Of a DNA stretch of 64,000 nucleotides, positions 6,567 through 14,392 are shown one piece after another; position 1 is the first letter of the stretch; every line of letters begins with the position of its first letter. The notes beneath the pieces were generated by a model. It saw nothing but the letters and a program-made list of their open reading frames with translations, was not told where the DNA came from and did not search any database. The DNA comes from Bacillus sp. 1NLA3E (lineage in GTDB: Bacteria > Bacillota > Bacilli > Bacillales > Cytobacillaceae), in the NCBI RefSeq assembly GCF_000242895.2, contig NC_021171.1, positions 4,498,001-4,562,000 of the forward strand. The letters run 5' to 3'. The position numbers and the translations under genes were made by a program.

Positions 6567-8105
6567 TTACGTTTCCCTCGCAACATTTTTTTGCTTATGA
6601 AGACCCCACCGTCTAAGCGTCATCGCTTCCCAAATGGATGCATCGATAATCATTTCTTCTCCAGCTAAATCAGAAATGGTTCTAGCCAGCCGGATAATCT
6701 TGATTTGAACCCTATTGCTCCAATTTCGCTTAGCAGCTACGTTCATAAGCATTTTTCGCTGGTCACTCGTTAAAGGGCTTGTTTGAGTTATCGTTTCATA
6801 CGGAACTTTTGCATTTGATTCTTCTGTTTGATAACGCTCGTATTGACGATTTCTTGCTGTTTCAACCCTTTTGCGCATTTCGAGTGAGGAGTCTTGTCCA
6901 AGTTGGGGTTGATCTAAATTTACGGACTTCAATGATAAAAGGATATCAATCCTATCATAAACCGGACCCGACAATCGATTTAGATAATTTTGAATTTGTT
7001 TTTGTGAACATGTACAGTAGAGATTAATTGAACCGAGATAACCACAAGGACATGGATTCATTGCCGCGATCAGGATAAAGGCTGAAGGATAGGTAACTGT
7101 AGACTGTGCTCTACTGATTGTCACTTCCCCTGTCTCGAGCGGCTGCCTTAACATATCAAGTGTTTTCTTAGTGAATTCTGCAATTTCATCGAGAAATAGT
7201 ACACCTCGATGTACAAGTGAAATTTCCCCAGGCCTAGGTGTCGAACCTCCTCCAATAATTGCGACCGAGGATGCAGAATGATGAGGATGTCTGAACGGGG
7301 CGGTTTGACGCAAACTACTATTCTCTCCTGCAAGCTGATATAAACTGATGACTTCTAACTGTGCTTGATTTGTAAGTTGAGGTAAAATGGACGGAAAGGT
7401 TTCTGCAAGCAAGCTCTTTCCGCAGCCAGGTGGACCGGTCATCAAAACATTATGTTCCCCAGCAGCAGCGATTTCTAATGCTCGTTTCGATTGCTTATGA
7501 CCAATCACATGACAAAAGTCTCTTTTAGGTGATTCAGATGAGTAATGAAGAGTTTGGTGTTGGGGTTGTAATTCTGGGAGGAAAGATAAGCATTCTTGAC
7601 CTTCTATGCGTTGAACCACTTCTTCTATATGATTAACAACGATACATTCCAAATCTTGCAGCATATGAATCGGGATCATTGGATCATACGGAATATAGAC
7701 CCGCTTTATCCCTAGTGCCTTCGCCGATATTAATGCCGGCAGCATTCCTTCTGCTTTTTCAACCGTACCATCAAGGGATAATGCACCAATGAAAGCTGTC
7801 TCAAATGGGATTTCTCTCTTTATCATATTTAACTCCTTTAATGCAGCAATCGCCATCGCAAGATCAAATAAAGGTCCGTTTTTCTTTTGTTCAGACGGAG
7901 ATAGGTTGACCACAACCTTATGATCGGTAACATCTGCGTCTAAGTGACTTAATGCAGCTAACACCCGTTCTCTTGACTCCTTAACTGATATGTCCGGTAA
8001 GCCCACAATCACCATCGATTCTGTCCCGGGTGAAATCCTCACCTCCACTTGGACACGATATCCCTTTAGGCCCTTTAAACCTATACTAGATACTTTTACA
8101 GTCAT
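6567..8105 (-). CDS. comM: YifB/ComM-family Mg-chelatase-like AAA+ ATPase
   Basis: 512 aa, the usual family length. The N-terminal ~170 residues are the Lon-protease-like ChlI domain (GLKGYRVQVEVRISPGTESMVIVGLPD...). The AAA+ core has Walker A GPPGCGKS (224-231), Walker B GVLFLDEIAEF (301-311) and the cysteine cluster NPCPCGYLG...YCTCS, followed by the C-terminal lid with IIRLARTISDLAG. ComM is a hexameric helicase that drives branch migration during natural transformation in Gram-negative bacteria; in Bacillus the role is less defined. The stop codon touches the start of the RAYT gene, so the transposase-like gene reads on as a second cistron. Confidence 0.93.
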   Translation of the reverse strand: MTVKVSSIGLKGLKGYRVQVEVRISPGTESMVIVGLPDISVKESRERVLAALSHLDADVTDHKVVVNLSPSEQKKNGPLFDLAMAIAALKELNMIKREIPFETAFIGALSLDGTVEKAEGMLPALISAKALGIKRVYIPYDPMIPIHMLQDLECIVVNHIEEVVQRIEGQECLSFLPELQPQHQTLHYSSESPKRDFCHVIGHKQSKRALEIAAAGEHNVLMTGPPGCGKSLLAETFPSILPQLTNQAQLEVISLYQLAGENSSLRQTAPFRHPHHSASSVAIIGGGSTPRPGEISLVHRGVLFLDEIAEFTKKTLDMLRQPLETGEVTISRAQSTVTYPSAFILIAAMNPCPCGYLGSINLYCTCSQKQIQNYLNRLSGPVYDRIDILLSLKSVNLDQPQLGQDSSLEMRKRVETARNRQYERYQTEESNAKVPYETITQTSPLTSDQRKMLMNVAAKRNWSNRVQIKIIRLARTISDLAGEEMIIDASIWEAMTLRRWGLHKQKNVARET

Positions 8106-8356
8106 AGAACAACCTCCATTTATCCTTTTTTATAAAATGAATGAATAAGAAATTGGAATGGAAATAACAAGTGAATGGCATACGAAATCGATGTTAAGAA
8201 GGAGTATTTAGAAGTTAAACATATTTGAAGTAATCCTCTATATTTTTCTGCAAAATAACCCAAAATCCTGCATAGTTAATAATTAAATAGGAACAGGCGT
8301 GTACTATTTATTGGAATGATCGATACCTATCTATAGACTGGCAACAACCCGCCTCA

Positions 8357-8390
8357 AAAATTTGGGTGTTGTATCAGACACCCAAATTTT
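8357..8390. repeat. Perfect 13-bp hairpin in the comM-ansZ intergenic region
   Basis: AAAATTTGGGTGT (8357-8369) / ACACCCAAATTTT (8378-8390) with an 8-nt loop. It lies between the divergently oriented comM and ansZ, so it is not an obvious terminator of either gene; A/T ends make it symmetrical. Probably part of the repeat that follows. Confidence 0.6.
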
Positions 8391-8393
8391 GTG

Positions 8394-8478
8394 GAACAAA
8401 TTCTGTGAAACAAGATTTTTCGGGGCGTGACAGGCACCGAAATTAATTGATAATTTCTGAAATTAATTGACAATTTCT
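8394..8478. repeat. Dispersed REP-like repeat, copy 1, plus 20-bp tandem repeat
   Basis: Bases 8394-8443 (containing TTCTGTGAAACAAGATTTTT and GGCGTGACAGGCACCG) recur with few changes at 12825-12866. The GTGACAGGCACC core is also seen at 10726-10740, and a related GGTGCCTGAC at 60969. Directly after it a 20-bp unit starting GAAATTAATTGA occurs twice head to tail (8439-8458, 8459-8478; one mismatch). These resemble the REP sequences mobilised by Bacillus RAYTs, one of which lies 2 kb away. The rest of 8106-8653 shows nothing else I can name. Confidence 0.6.
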
Positions 8479-8653
8479 TGTCAATGGAGGAAACTTCTGT
8501 TACTTTTAGTAGTTTTTTGTACTTCGATGTTTATGATTTGTTCGAACTAATTCGCCGGAACCAAACTTTCTTATATAAGTGAAAGGATGATATTAAGGCT
8601 ATTAGATCATATTGGAAATGCCTTTGCAGTTTAACTAAGAGGAGGTTTGAGTT

Positions 8654-9790
8654 ATGCAGAAAAAGTTATTAGTTTCATTTTTAGCATTATTGATTGTTGT
8701 CTTTGCTGCAATTAAATTAGGTCCAGTTCTTATGCCAGAAGCAAATGGTGCAAATGTAAGCACCAAAGTAGACGCCAAAACAACGGAACAAACCAAAGCA
8801 GAAACTAAAAAGGTTGATGGATTACCAAATATTTCTATTTTGGCAACAGGTGGGACTATTGCTGGTACGGGTTCATCCTCTACTGAAACAACAGGGTATA
8901 AATCCGGGGATCTTGCGATTGATACTTTAATTAAAGCTGTTCCCGAAACGAAAGAAATTGCGAATATTACCGGAGAGCAAATTGTAAAAGTAGATAGTAC
9001 AGATATTACAAATGAAATTCTATTAAAATTAGGTAAGCGAATAAACGAATTACTCGCTTCTAAGGACGTGGATGGTATTGTTGTCACTCACGGAACAGAT
9101 ACATTAGAAGAAACAGCTTACTTTTTAGACTTGGTTGTAAAAAGTGAAAAACCAGTAGTTCTAACTGCAGCGATGCGCCCTGCAACTGCCATGAGTGCTG
9201 ATGGACCTTTTAACTTATACAATGCTGTTCAATTAGCAAGTGATGAGAGCTCAAAAGGTAGAGGAGTTCTTGTAACACTCAATGACAGAATAATGTCACC
9301 TAGAAATATTACAAAAACCAATACAACAGCTGTTGATACATTTAAATCAGCAGAGAATGGAAACTTAGGAGCAATCGTAGGCGGAAACATTTATTACTAC
9401 AATGAAGCAGAACGTCTTCATACTACCGAAACTGTATTTGATATTTCAAAAGTAGATAAGTTACCACAGGTTGATATTATTTATGGATATCAAAATAACC
9501 CAACCTATATGTATGAAGCTGCAGTGGAAAATGGAGCAAAGGGAATTGTTGTAGCAGCTCCTGGTGACGGAACCCTATCTACCGTTGCACTTGAAGGTGC
9601 TGAAGCTACAATGAAAAAAGGTGTGAAACTTGTCCGTTCCTCTCGGGTAGGATCAGGAACTGTCTCTCCAAAAGAGGGCTTTATTACATCGGACTCTTTA
9701 AATGCTCAAAAAGCTCGTATACTATTAATGCTTGCTTTGACAAAAACCGATGACTCTGCAGAAATTCAAAAATATTACAATCAATACTAA
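8654..9790 (+). CDS. ansZ: Type II L-asparaginase (AnsZ-like), exported
   Basis: 378 aa; ATG at 8654 behind GAGGAGG. Residues 1-~22 are a hydrophobic signal/anchor, followed by a Thr/Lys-rich linker (to ~55). The catalytic domain has both asparaginase signatures: SILATGGTIAG with the first catalytic threonine at 68, and VVTHGTDTLEETAYF with HGTD at 146-149. It closely resembles B. subtilis AnsZ from the DGLPNISILATGG segment to the C-terminal ARILLMLALTKT. It hydrolyses asparagine to aspartate and ammonia outside the membrane. Unlike AnsZ it has no lipobox cysteine, so it is either a secreted protein or held by the uncleaved N-terminal helix. Monocistronic. Confidence 0.93.
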   Translation: MQKKLLVSFLALLIVVFAAIKLGPVLMPEANGANVSTKVDAKTTEQTKAETKKVDGLPNISILATGGTIAGTGSSSTETTGYKSGDLAIDTLIKAVPETKEIANITGEQIVKVDSTDITNEILLKLGKRINELLASKDVDGIVVTHGTDTLEETAYFLDLVVKSEKPVVLTAAMRPATAMSADGPFNLYNAVQLASDESSKGRGVLVTLNDRIMSPRNITKTNTTAVDTFKSAENGNLGAIVGGNIYYYNEAERLHTTETVFDISKVDKLPQVDIIYGYQNNPTYMYEAAVENGAKGIVVAAPGDGTLSTVALEGAEATMKKGVKLVRSSRVGSGTVSPKEGFITSDSLNAQKARILLMLALTKTDDSAEIQKYYNQY

Positions 9791-9853
9791 ACTTAATAAG
9801 TTCGTGGCCAAACACTCTTACATAACAGGCACTCCTTTCGCTTTTGAAGTCGT

Positions 9854-9898
9854 TGTTGGTAGGCGCAAAAGCGGAGCGCCTGGAACAGATATCAACAA
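9854..9898. repeat. Decayed fragment of the Bacillaceae GC-rich interspersed repeat
   Basis: The segment AGGCGCAAAAGCGGAGCGCC at 9861-9880 followed by TGGAACAGATATCAACA matches the right end of the full-length repeats at 41102-41235 and 62173-62306 (GCGCCTGGAACGGAAATCAACA). Only this end is preserved. Confidence 0.6.
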
Positions 9899-9920
9899 TC
9901 TTATAAACTGACCAAATAAA

Positions 9921-9964
9921 AGACTGAAGACAACCTCGATTTTCATCGAGGTTGTCTTCAGTCT
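9921..9964. repeat. Perfect 20-bp inverted repeat downstream of ansZ
   Basis: AGACTGAAGACAACCTCGAT (9921-9940) and its exact reverse complement (9945-9964) flank a TTTC loop. There is no T-run on the plus strand (GGAAAG follows), so classical termination of ansZ is doubtful; on the minus strand a TTTATTT follows, which could make it the terminator for the small minus-strand frame at 10016. An exact 20-bp stem argues for recent origin or selection. Confidence 0.75.
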
Positions 9965-10015
9965 GGAAAGAAAATATATTCTCTTTTTTCATATCCAATA
10001 AAAAAAGGAAGAGAT

Positions 10016-10141
10016 TTATTTATTAGCCAACACATCTCTTGCTTTCTTAATTGCCTCACCGGGAATCTTGCTTCCTTTTGTGTTTACCTGTTTCCTTTTT
10101 TTAACCTCTCCACGAATCTTTCTCCCACCAGGTCTTAAAAA
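10016..10141 (-). pseudogene. Small basic hypothetical protein, 5' end replaced by a REP sequence
   Basis: Reading leftwards the frame gives LRPGGRKIRGEVKKRKQVN then TKGSKIPGEAIKKARDVLANK and a stop: a compact, Lys/Arg-rich peptide that looks like a real small Bacillus protein. Upstream, the frame runs into the REP-like palindrome at 10144-10172, and no well-placed ribosome site remains, so the natural start is probably lost. I do not recognise the family. Confidence 0.35.
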
Positions 10142-10143
10142 TT

Positions 10144-10172
10144 GGAAGCAAAAGAACCGTCCCCTTGCTTCC
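10144..10172. repeat. REP-like palindrome (GGAAGC...GCTTCC with AAAGAACCGTCCCC core)
   Basis: GGAAGC at 10144-10149 and GCTTCC at 10167-10172 enclose AAAAGAACCGTCCCCTT. The AAAGAACCGTCCCC / GGGGACGGTTCTTT word is a familiar interspersed repeat in Bacillus genomes. Here it interrupts the small frame at 10016. Confidence 0.6.
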
Positions 10173-10363
10173 CGCAAAGTAGAAAAACCACCCTTTCTTC
10201 CCAAAAAGAGCTTACCGATTGGCCAGCTTAGATTTCGCGACAGTCATCAATCATTTGATGAAGAACGGGTCTATCAGAAATGTTCGTAAATTTACCTAAT
10301 TTTCATTTACCATACCCAAATTCACCCTGAATTACTATATAGAAGGTAAAAGGGTGGTGCGGA

Positions 10364-10766
10364 ATGATAAGGCTGAAGATGAATGAGGTCGATCGCTTAG
10401 AACGGTTTTCAAAGTTTGAGTCTGTAGAGGAATATCAGCTTCATATAGAATTGTGGGTTGGAAAGTATAAGCAGGATTTTACGAAAAGTGAATTAGTCGG
10501 CTTTAAATGGCTTATGTTTTTCAGAAGAAATCCCTGGGGTTTGCAACGCAGCCATTGGCACCATGTTAAGTACGATTCGTGAAGATTTCTATGATCACGG
10601 TATTTCCAGAACTTCATTCAAACGTATGATTAAGAGGGCAACAAGCATAGGAATCATTACAGTATTCGAAACACAAAGAGAGAATGGGTCACAGGCATCT
10701 AATCTGTATGTATTTAATTATCGGGTGGTGACAGGCACGGGAAATTACCATAGTGGCCTACATTAA
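10364..10766 (+). pseudogene. Frameshifted helix-turn-helix protein gene with REP-altered 3' end
   Basis: The first frame (10364-~10525) reads MNEVDRLERFSKFESVEEY...FTKSELVGFKW and is then garbled; the sequel continues in the next frame from ~10530 as KIPGVCNAAIGTMLSTIREDF, ISRTSFKRMIKRATSIGI, and SQASNLYVFNYR. Joined, the two halves make one ~125-residue wHTH-type protein of a kind common in Bacillus accessory regions. A single indel around 10518-10532 separates them. The 3' end (RVVTGTGNYHSGLH) is coded by a GTGACAGGCAC repeat, so the original C-terminus was also lost. Non-functional as a full-length protein. Confidence 0.7.
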
Positions 10767-10911
10767 ATTTCAGAAAAATGGATGGTACCCGGTACCAGAT
10801 TGCACCCGATTTGATGTTTCGCACCAAAAATGTCGTCGTTCCTCTCCCTTGTTATTCTCCCCAAAAATAAAAACGGAAAAATCTCTTTCTTCCGCTTCTT
10901 ATTCTCCTATT

Positions 10912-12006
10912 CTATTGAATGGAATTCAGGCCTTGAACGGTTAAATTATAATAGTCCGTCATCGGGCTGTCAGTTATCTCATTAAGGGCTGAAATGTCTC
11001 CATTGGACAAATCCTTAAACTTTTGAAAGACCACGTTGGATTCCTTTAAACACTTTAACCAATTATCCATAATCGGTTGGTACTCGGTGAAAGGAACATA
11101 AACCTTTAGAGATTCCCTATAAATATACTCCACTGTCACCATTAATTGCGTCGGAGATGTCATATTGGGCATTCCTTTTATCTGATTCGATACATTTAGA
11201 TTATAGTAATTAATCAAATTGTTCATGGAATTGACGAACTGGACTTTCGCATTATCTTGGGCAGGAACATAAGGTTGCACAGGATACTCAATCGGAAACG
11301 TGTCGTCGGAGTTTTCTTCTCTCTTCTCCACATTGGAAACAACCGCTTCCGCTTCTTTCTTAGCGGTAAGAGCTTCTTCCTTCCGTTTCTTCGCTTCTTC
11401 ATCATCAGGCTTAGTATCTAAGGCTATCGTAAACAAGGAAATGGCTTCATCATATTTCTTCCCGATTAAAGCGGTGGAACCATTCTTCATGTTCTCACTA
11501 AACTTCAAGAGTTTTTTCGCTTCTTTTTGTTTCGGGTTTAAATCCAACATTTCCGTAAAGTATTTAGATGCAGTGATATATTTCTTCCCGGTTAAAGCGG
11601 TATGTGCCATTTCCAGTAAGGCAGTTTCCTTTTGGGTCTTGGCTGTCTCTAACGATTCCTTTGCTCGTTTGGTCAATAGTGCATACTCTTTATCATTTTC
11701 TTTTTTTTCGATGATTTTCGTAAAGAGGTCTATCGCATTATCAAACTTCTTTTCCTTTTGTGCCTTCTCCCCTTGGGTTAATCTTTTTTGTATATTCACT
11801 TTCCCTTTCGTGGTCTCTAATAGGGCTTTTGCTTCTTCGTTCGATTTCACTTTGGCTGCCTTCTCAAAGTACTGGACAGCTTCGGAGTAGTTCTCCTTTT
11901 TCAAGGCTTCATTCCCTTTGTCCATATATTCTTGGTATTGGCTTGACGCACAACCTGACATCAACCACGTCACGATGGTTATGACGACGATTACCTTTGT
12001 TCACAT
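10912..12006 (-). CDS. TPR-repeat lipoprotein with a disrupted signal peptide
   Basis: The main frame (10912-11973, 353 codons) encodes a Cys-started mature protein (lipobox LMSGC), three or more tetratricopeptide-like units (GNEALKKENYSEAVQYFEKA; AQKEKKFDNAIDLFTKII; HTALTGKKYITASKYFTEML; STALIGKKYDEAISLFTIAL), a coiled EEAKKRKEEALTAKKEAEA region and a C-terminal domain of ~120 residues I do not recognise. A proper ribosome site (AAGGGGAAGGG) precedes ATG at 12006 / GTG at 12004, but the ATG is followed at once by TGA, and the GTG frame does not continue into the protein. Removing one base near 11996 would give a normal signal (MNKVIVVITIVTWLMSGC). In-frame GTG 11973 leaves only seven residues before the cysteine, too short for export. 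Confidence 0.65.
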
Positions 12007-12119
12007 AATCCCTTCCCCTTTCTTTCTTCATGTAAACACCCACTAACTATTTCGTCTTTCGGCTCCTGCTCCCCTTCCAATTCTTATGAGAATCCTCAAA
12101 AAATATTTTCCTATAAAGG

Positions 12120-12560
12120 AGTTTTTTAAAAGCATCCTATTATATAAGGCAACAAAAATTCAAATTATTTGGAGGTAATGCAAATGAACAAGTTTTATTA
12201 GATTGGTAAGGCTTTATTATGGGGGGGATTAGTTCAACTGGTATGGTTCGTCCTCTTCTCTTCGAGTGACCAAAGGCTTTTATGATTTGAAGGAGAATGG
12301 TTGGGAAAAGCAGGTACAAGGATGTTTTGTAGGTGATGTAGAACAAACCTTAAAGAAACTTCATGATAAGTCGATTGAGGCTAGCGGGAAGTCAATTGGG
12401 AACAAGCTGCCCACTTTATGAAATCATCTCTGTGAGATTATTATATACTGGGGGAATTTCAATTGACTACGGTGGTCCACTTTTAGAATACATACTTCCT
12501 TGGTCAACAACTCTTCAAATCATTTGCATAGTCTTTAACAAGTTATCTAAATAATACTTT
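12120..12560. other. Decayed coding remnants
   Basis: GGAGG at 12171-12175 precedes ATG 12184, whose frame reads MNKFY-stop-IGKALLWGGLVQLVWFVLF, a broken membrane-protein start. A GTG at 12266 opens a 51-codon frame to 12421 (VTKGFYDLKENGWEKQVQGC, then FVGDVEQTLKKLHDK...) with protein-like composition but no recognisable family. Neither has a credible intact gene structure. 12560-12680 shows nothing else. Confidence 0.35.
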
Positions 12561-12688
12561 GAGTCCCCATCTGGCATGAAGGTAGGGACTATTTTACGCT
12601 TACCGAACAACCACAACTTGAAGCAATATTGCGGTTACAGAGAATTTGAGCGTTCAGTCTCAGAATTTCACGATATTTAATAAAAAAA

Positions 12689-12741
12689 CCTCCTGTATAA
12701 TGAATTTGCGCACTAATTGAGCAAACTCATTATACAGGAGG
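12689..12741. repeat. Long imperfect palindrome (21-bp arms)
   Basis: CCTCCTGTATAATGA at 12689-12703 pairs with TCATTATACAGGAGG at 12727-12741; the arms extend inward through TTTGC / GCAAA with one mismatch, around an 11-nt loop. A-run on the left side. It could be a terminator, an insertion-sequence end or a small MITE-like element; no gene next to it explains it. Confidence 0.6.
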
Positions 12742-12824
12742 CGGCTCTCTTTATGGCAGGGCTGTCACTAATATTTAGTATAGATGTCACTTTTACATGT
12801 CCGTATACATTGTGAACCACATTC

Positions 12825-12866
12825 TGTGAAACAAGATTTTTCGTGGCGTGACAGGCACCGGAATTT
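12825..12866. repeat. Dispersed REP-like repeat, copy 2
   Basis: Matches 8394-8443 with few changes, including TTCTGTGAAACAAGATTTTT and GGCGTGACAGGCACCG. Followed by a second GGCGTCACAGTCACTGAAAT stretch (12874-12898) that looks like a decayed tandem copy. Confidence 0.6.
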
Positions 12867-13083
12867 CAAGATCCCCAAAGGCGTCACAGTCACTGAAATT
12901 AAGTTTGTTCTCTCTCGTTTTTAGAGGGAATTAACTTATTTATATTAAGCAAAACCAATAGGCACCTAATCCTGAAAAAAAGAATGATAAATGCCTAAAC
13001 GGTACGCTAATGCGTACCACTTTAATTTTTACCATATGATACCTTTTCCTTATAGTCATTAAATTAAGATTATGGGGAGAAAT

Positions 13084-13308
13084 ATGGTGAAAAAAGTTGT
13101 CGTGAAAATTCGAGAGTTAACTGAACAAAGAGGTATTTCCGTAAGAGAATTATCAAGACAAACTGATATTCGTCATGCTACATTGAGTGAATTAGCCAAT
13201 GATAAACGGCAAAATATTAATTTCCATCACATTGAAAAAATTGCAGATGCCCTTGATATTAACGATATTAGAAAAATCATTGATTTTGATAAAGAAGAAA
13301 GAGAATAA
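13084..13308 (+). CDS. XRE-family helix-turn-helix regulator
   Basis: 74 aa from the ATG at 13084, chosen because GGGGAGA sits 5 nt upstream; an in-frame ATG at 13072 overlaps that site. The protein is a bare HTH_3 domain of the YozG/Cro type: VKIRELTEQRGISVRELSRQTDIRHATLSELANDKRQNINFHHIEKIADALDI. It differs from the XRE protein at 5563 and is not part of the duplicated module. It stands alone in a repeat-rich region; target unknown. Confidence 0.8.
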   Translation: MVKKVVVKIRELTEQRGISVRELSRQTDIRHATLSELANDKRQNINFHHIEKIADALDINDIRKIIDFDKEERE

Positions 13309-13481
13309 TAATGCATAGTCTTAGTGACTTTAGCTTCTATACTAGCAAATCTAATCCCCCAGACCCTATCCGTCATCTCCGTGTACAAACAACTGTGTTA
13401 ACCATCAAAATGCCTATTACCTATGAAGTTACTTAACAACCGAAGCAATATTTATATGCAGTCTTTTAAGGGAGATTCATC

Positions 13482-13631
13482 TTGGCAAATGGTTGCGGTT
13501 ATGGAGTAGTGCTCCTTGTAGCGAATAATCTCTAATTCGATTTCATCGGAACCGGAAAAGATTGTAATAATAGAAAAAAAGCAATCCAAAAGGCTCTTAA
13601 AGTACTTCATTTACATACCTACTCCCATTAA
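13482..13631. pseudogene. Broken third copy of the 75-aa protein gene with an internal inversion
   Basis: Plus strand 13548-13631 encodes GTGKDCNNRKKAIQKALKVL then HLHTYSH and a stop, homologous to the C-terminal third of the 75-aa protein (ATGSDRHSKRKAMKKALKEL). The segment just before it, 13482-13547, encodes on the MINUS strand DEIELEIIRYKEHYSITATI, homologous to its middle part (DEIELEIFQYIDHYSVTATI). The middle of the gene has therefore been flipped, with the junction at 13547/13548 and about eleven residues missing between the parts. Confidence 0.75.
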
Positions 13632-13770
13632 CCTTTGAATCAATTGGGTCTCGGATTACAAACTCCCAGTTTTCTAGGCACCTACTTTTTATCCTACAAA
13701 TATCAGTCGGTTTCAACGCCGCAAACTATAAGTTAAAATCAAAGAGTAACATATTTAGGATATACATTTT

Positions 13771-13896
13771 CCAAATTCCATAACATTAATAAACATTGCT
13801 ATTGCGCTTGAAATGAAACCTCATAAACTTATGAAAGAGATAGAGAAGGATGAAGATTTACCTTCCCAAATAAATAAAGCTGCCGATGATGACTAG
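13771..13896 (+). pseudogene. 3' remnant of an XRE regulator gene (module copy B)
   Basis: 42 codons reading PNSITLINIAIALEMKPHKL, MKEIEKDEDL, then PSQINKAADDD and TAG. This is the C-terminal half of the XRE protein at 5563 (PNLITLINIASALDMKPHEL MKEIEKDIDL). The HTH-coding 5' half is missing. It lies 17 nt before copy B of the 75-aa gene, exactly as the intact pair is arranged at 5563-6058. Confidence 0.75.
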
Positions 13897-13913
13897 AAAG
13901 AGGAGATGATAGA

Positions 13914-14141
13914 GTGGAAAACTTAAAATCAAGAGAAGTCACACAGCTAGTGAATGACATTGGGGATGAAATAGAACTGGAAATACTTCAATATATCGAC
14001 CATTACTCTGTAACCGCAACCATTTGTCCTGATAAGCCACCCTTTTATGATTACATAGCATCTGGAATCGATTTCCATAGTAAAAGAAACGCAATGAAAA
14101 TAGCACTAAAAAAACTTTATTTAAAAGCTTATTACAAATGA
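13914..14141 (+). CDS. Conserved 75-aa hypothetical protein (module copy B)
   Basis: 75 aa, GTG start at 13914 behind GAGGAG. Colinear with the protein at 5831-6058 from first to last residue (ENLKSREVTQLVNDIGDEIE, ILQYIDHYSVTATICPDKPP, FYDYIASG, KRNAMKIALKKLYLKAYYK). The XRE gene that should precede it survives only as a 3' remnant. DNA similarity to copy A continues ~40 nt past the stop (AAAAACAA..CCAGCAAATTACT), the same stretch that now codes for the last residues of the truncated RAYT. Intact frame and conserved residues suggest the protein is still made. Confidence 0.6.
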   Translation: MENLKSREVTQLVNDIGDEIELEILQYIDHYSVTATICPDKPPFYDYIASGIDFHSKRNAMKIALKKLYLKAYYK

Positions 14142-14392
14142 GCAAAGACAACAACATTGTGCCTTATTCTCAGTAAAAAACAACTCCAGCAAATTACTAC
14201 AGGGTTTTGGATATAAAAAAATGAGGGAAAACAAGATTTTTGTTCCCCTCAAACAGTCCCACGCTTACAGTAAGTGATTCCAGAAAAATGGATGATTCCT
14301 GAAACGCGATTTAGTCTCAGACTTTACTTAGTTCCAAAAATAAAGTACGTTTCTTAACAACGAAATTTAGTTCTGTTCAGTTTACTTCGTAT

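Noticed and set aside
9921-9964. Calling the 20-bp inverted repeat a normal ansZ terminator
   Set aside because: It is followed by GGAAAGAAAA and has no T-run on the plus strand; kept as an inverted repeat only.
11300-11890. Long plus-strand open frame opposite the TPR lipoprotein gene
   Set aside because: It mirrors the lysine/glutamate-rich minus-strand frame (Phe/Ser-rich translation), has no ribosome site, and the minus strand shows real TPR repeats.
12619-12650. A fourth fragment of the 75-aa protein gene (minus-strand SVTA-like word)
   Set aside because: Only about 18 bases resemble the module (ATTGCGGTTACAGAGAAT); too short to separate from chance.
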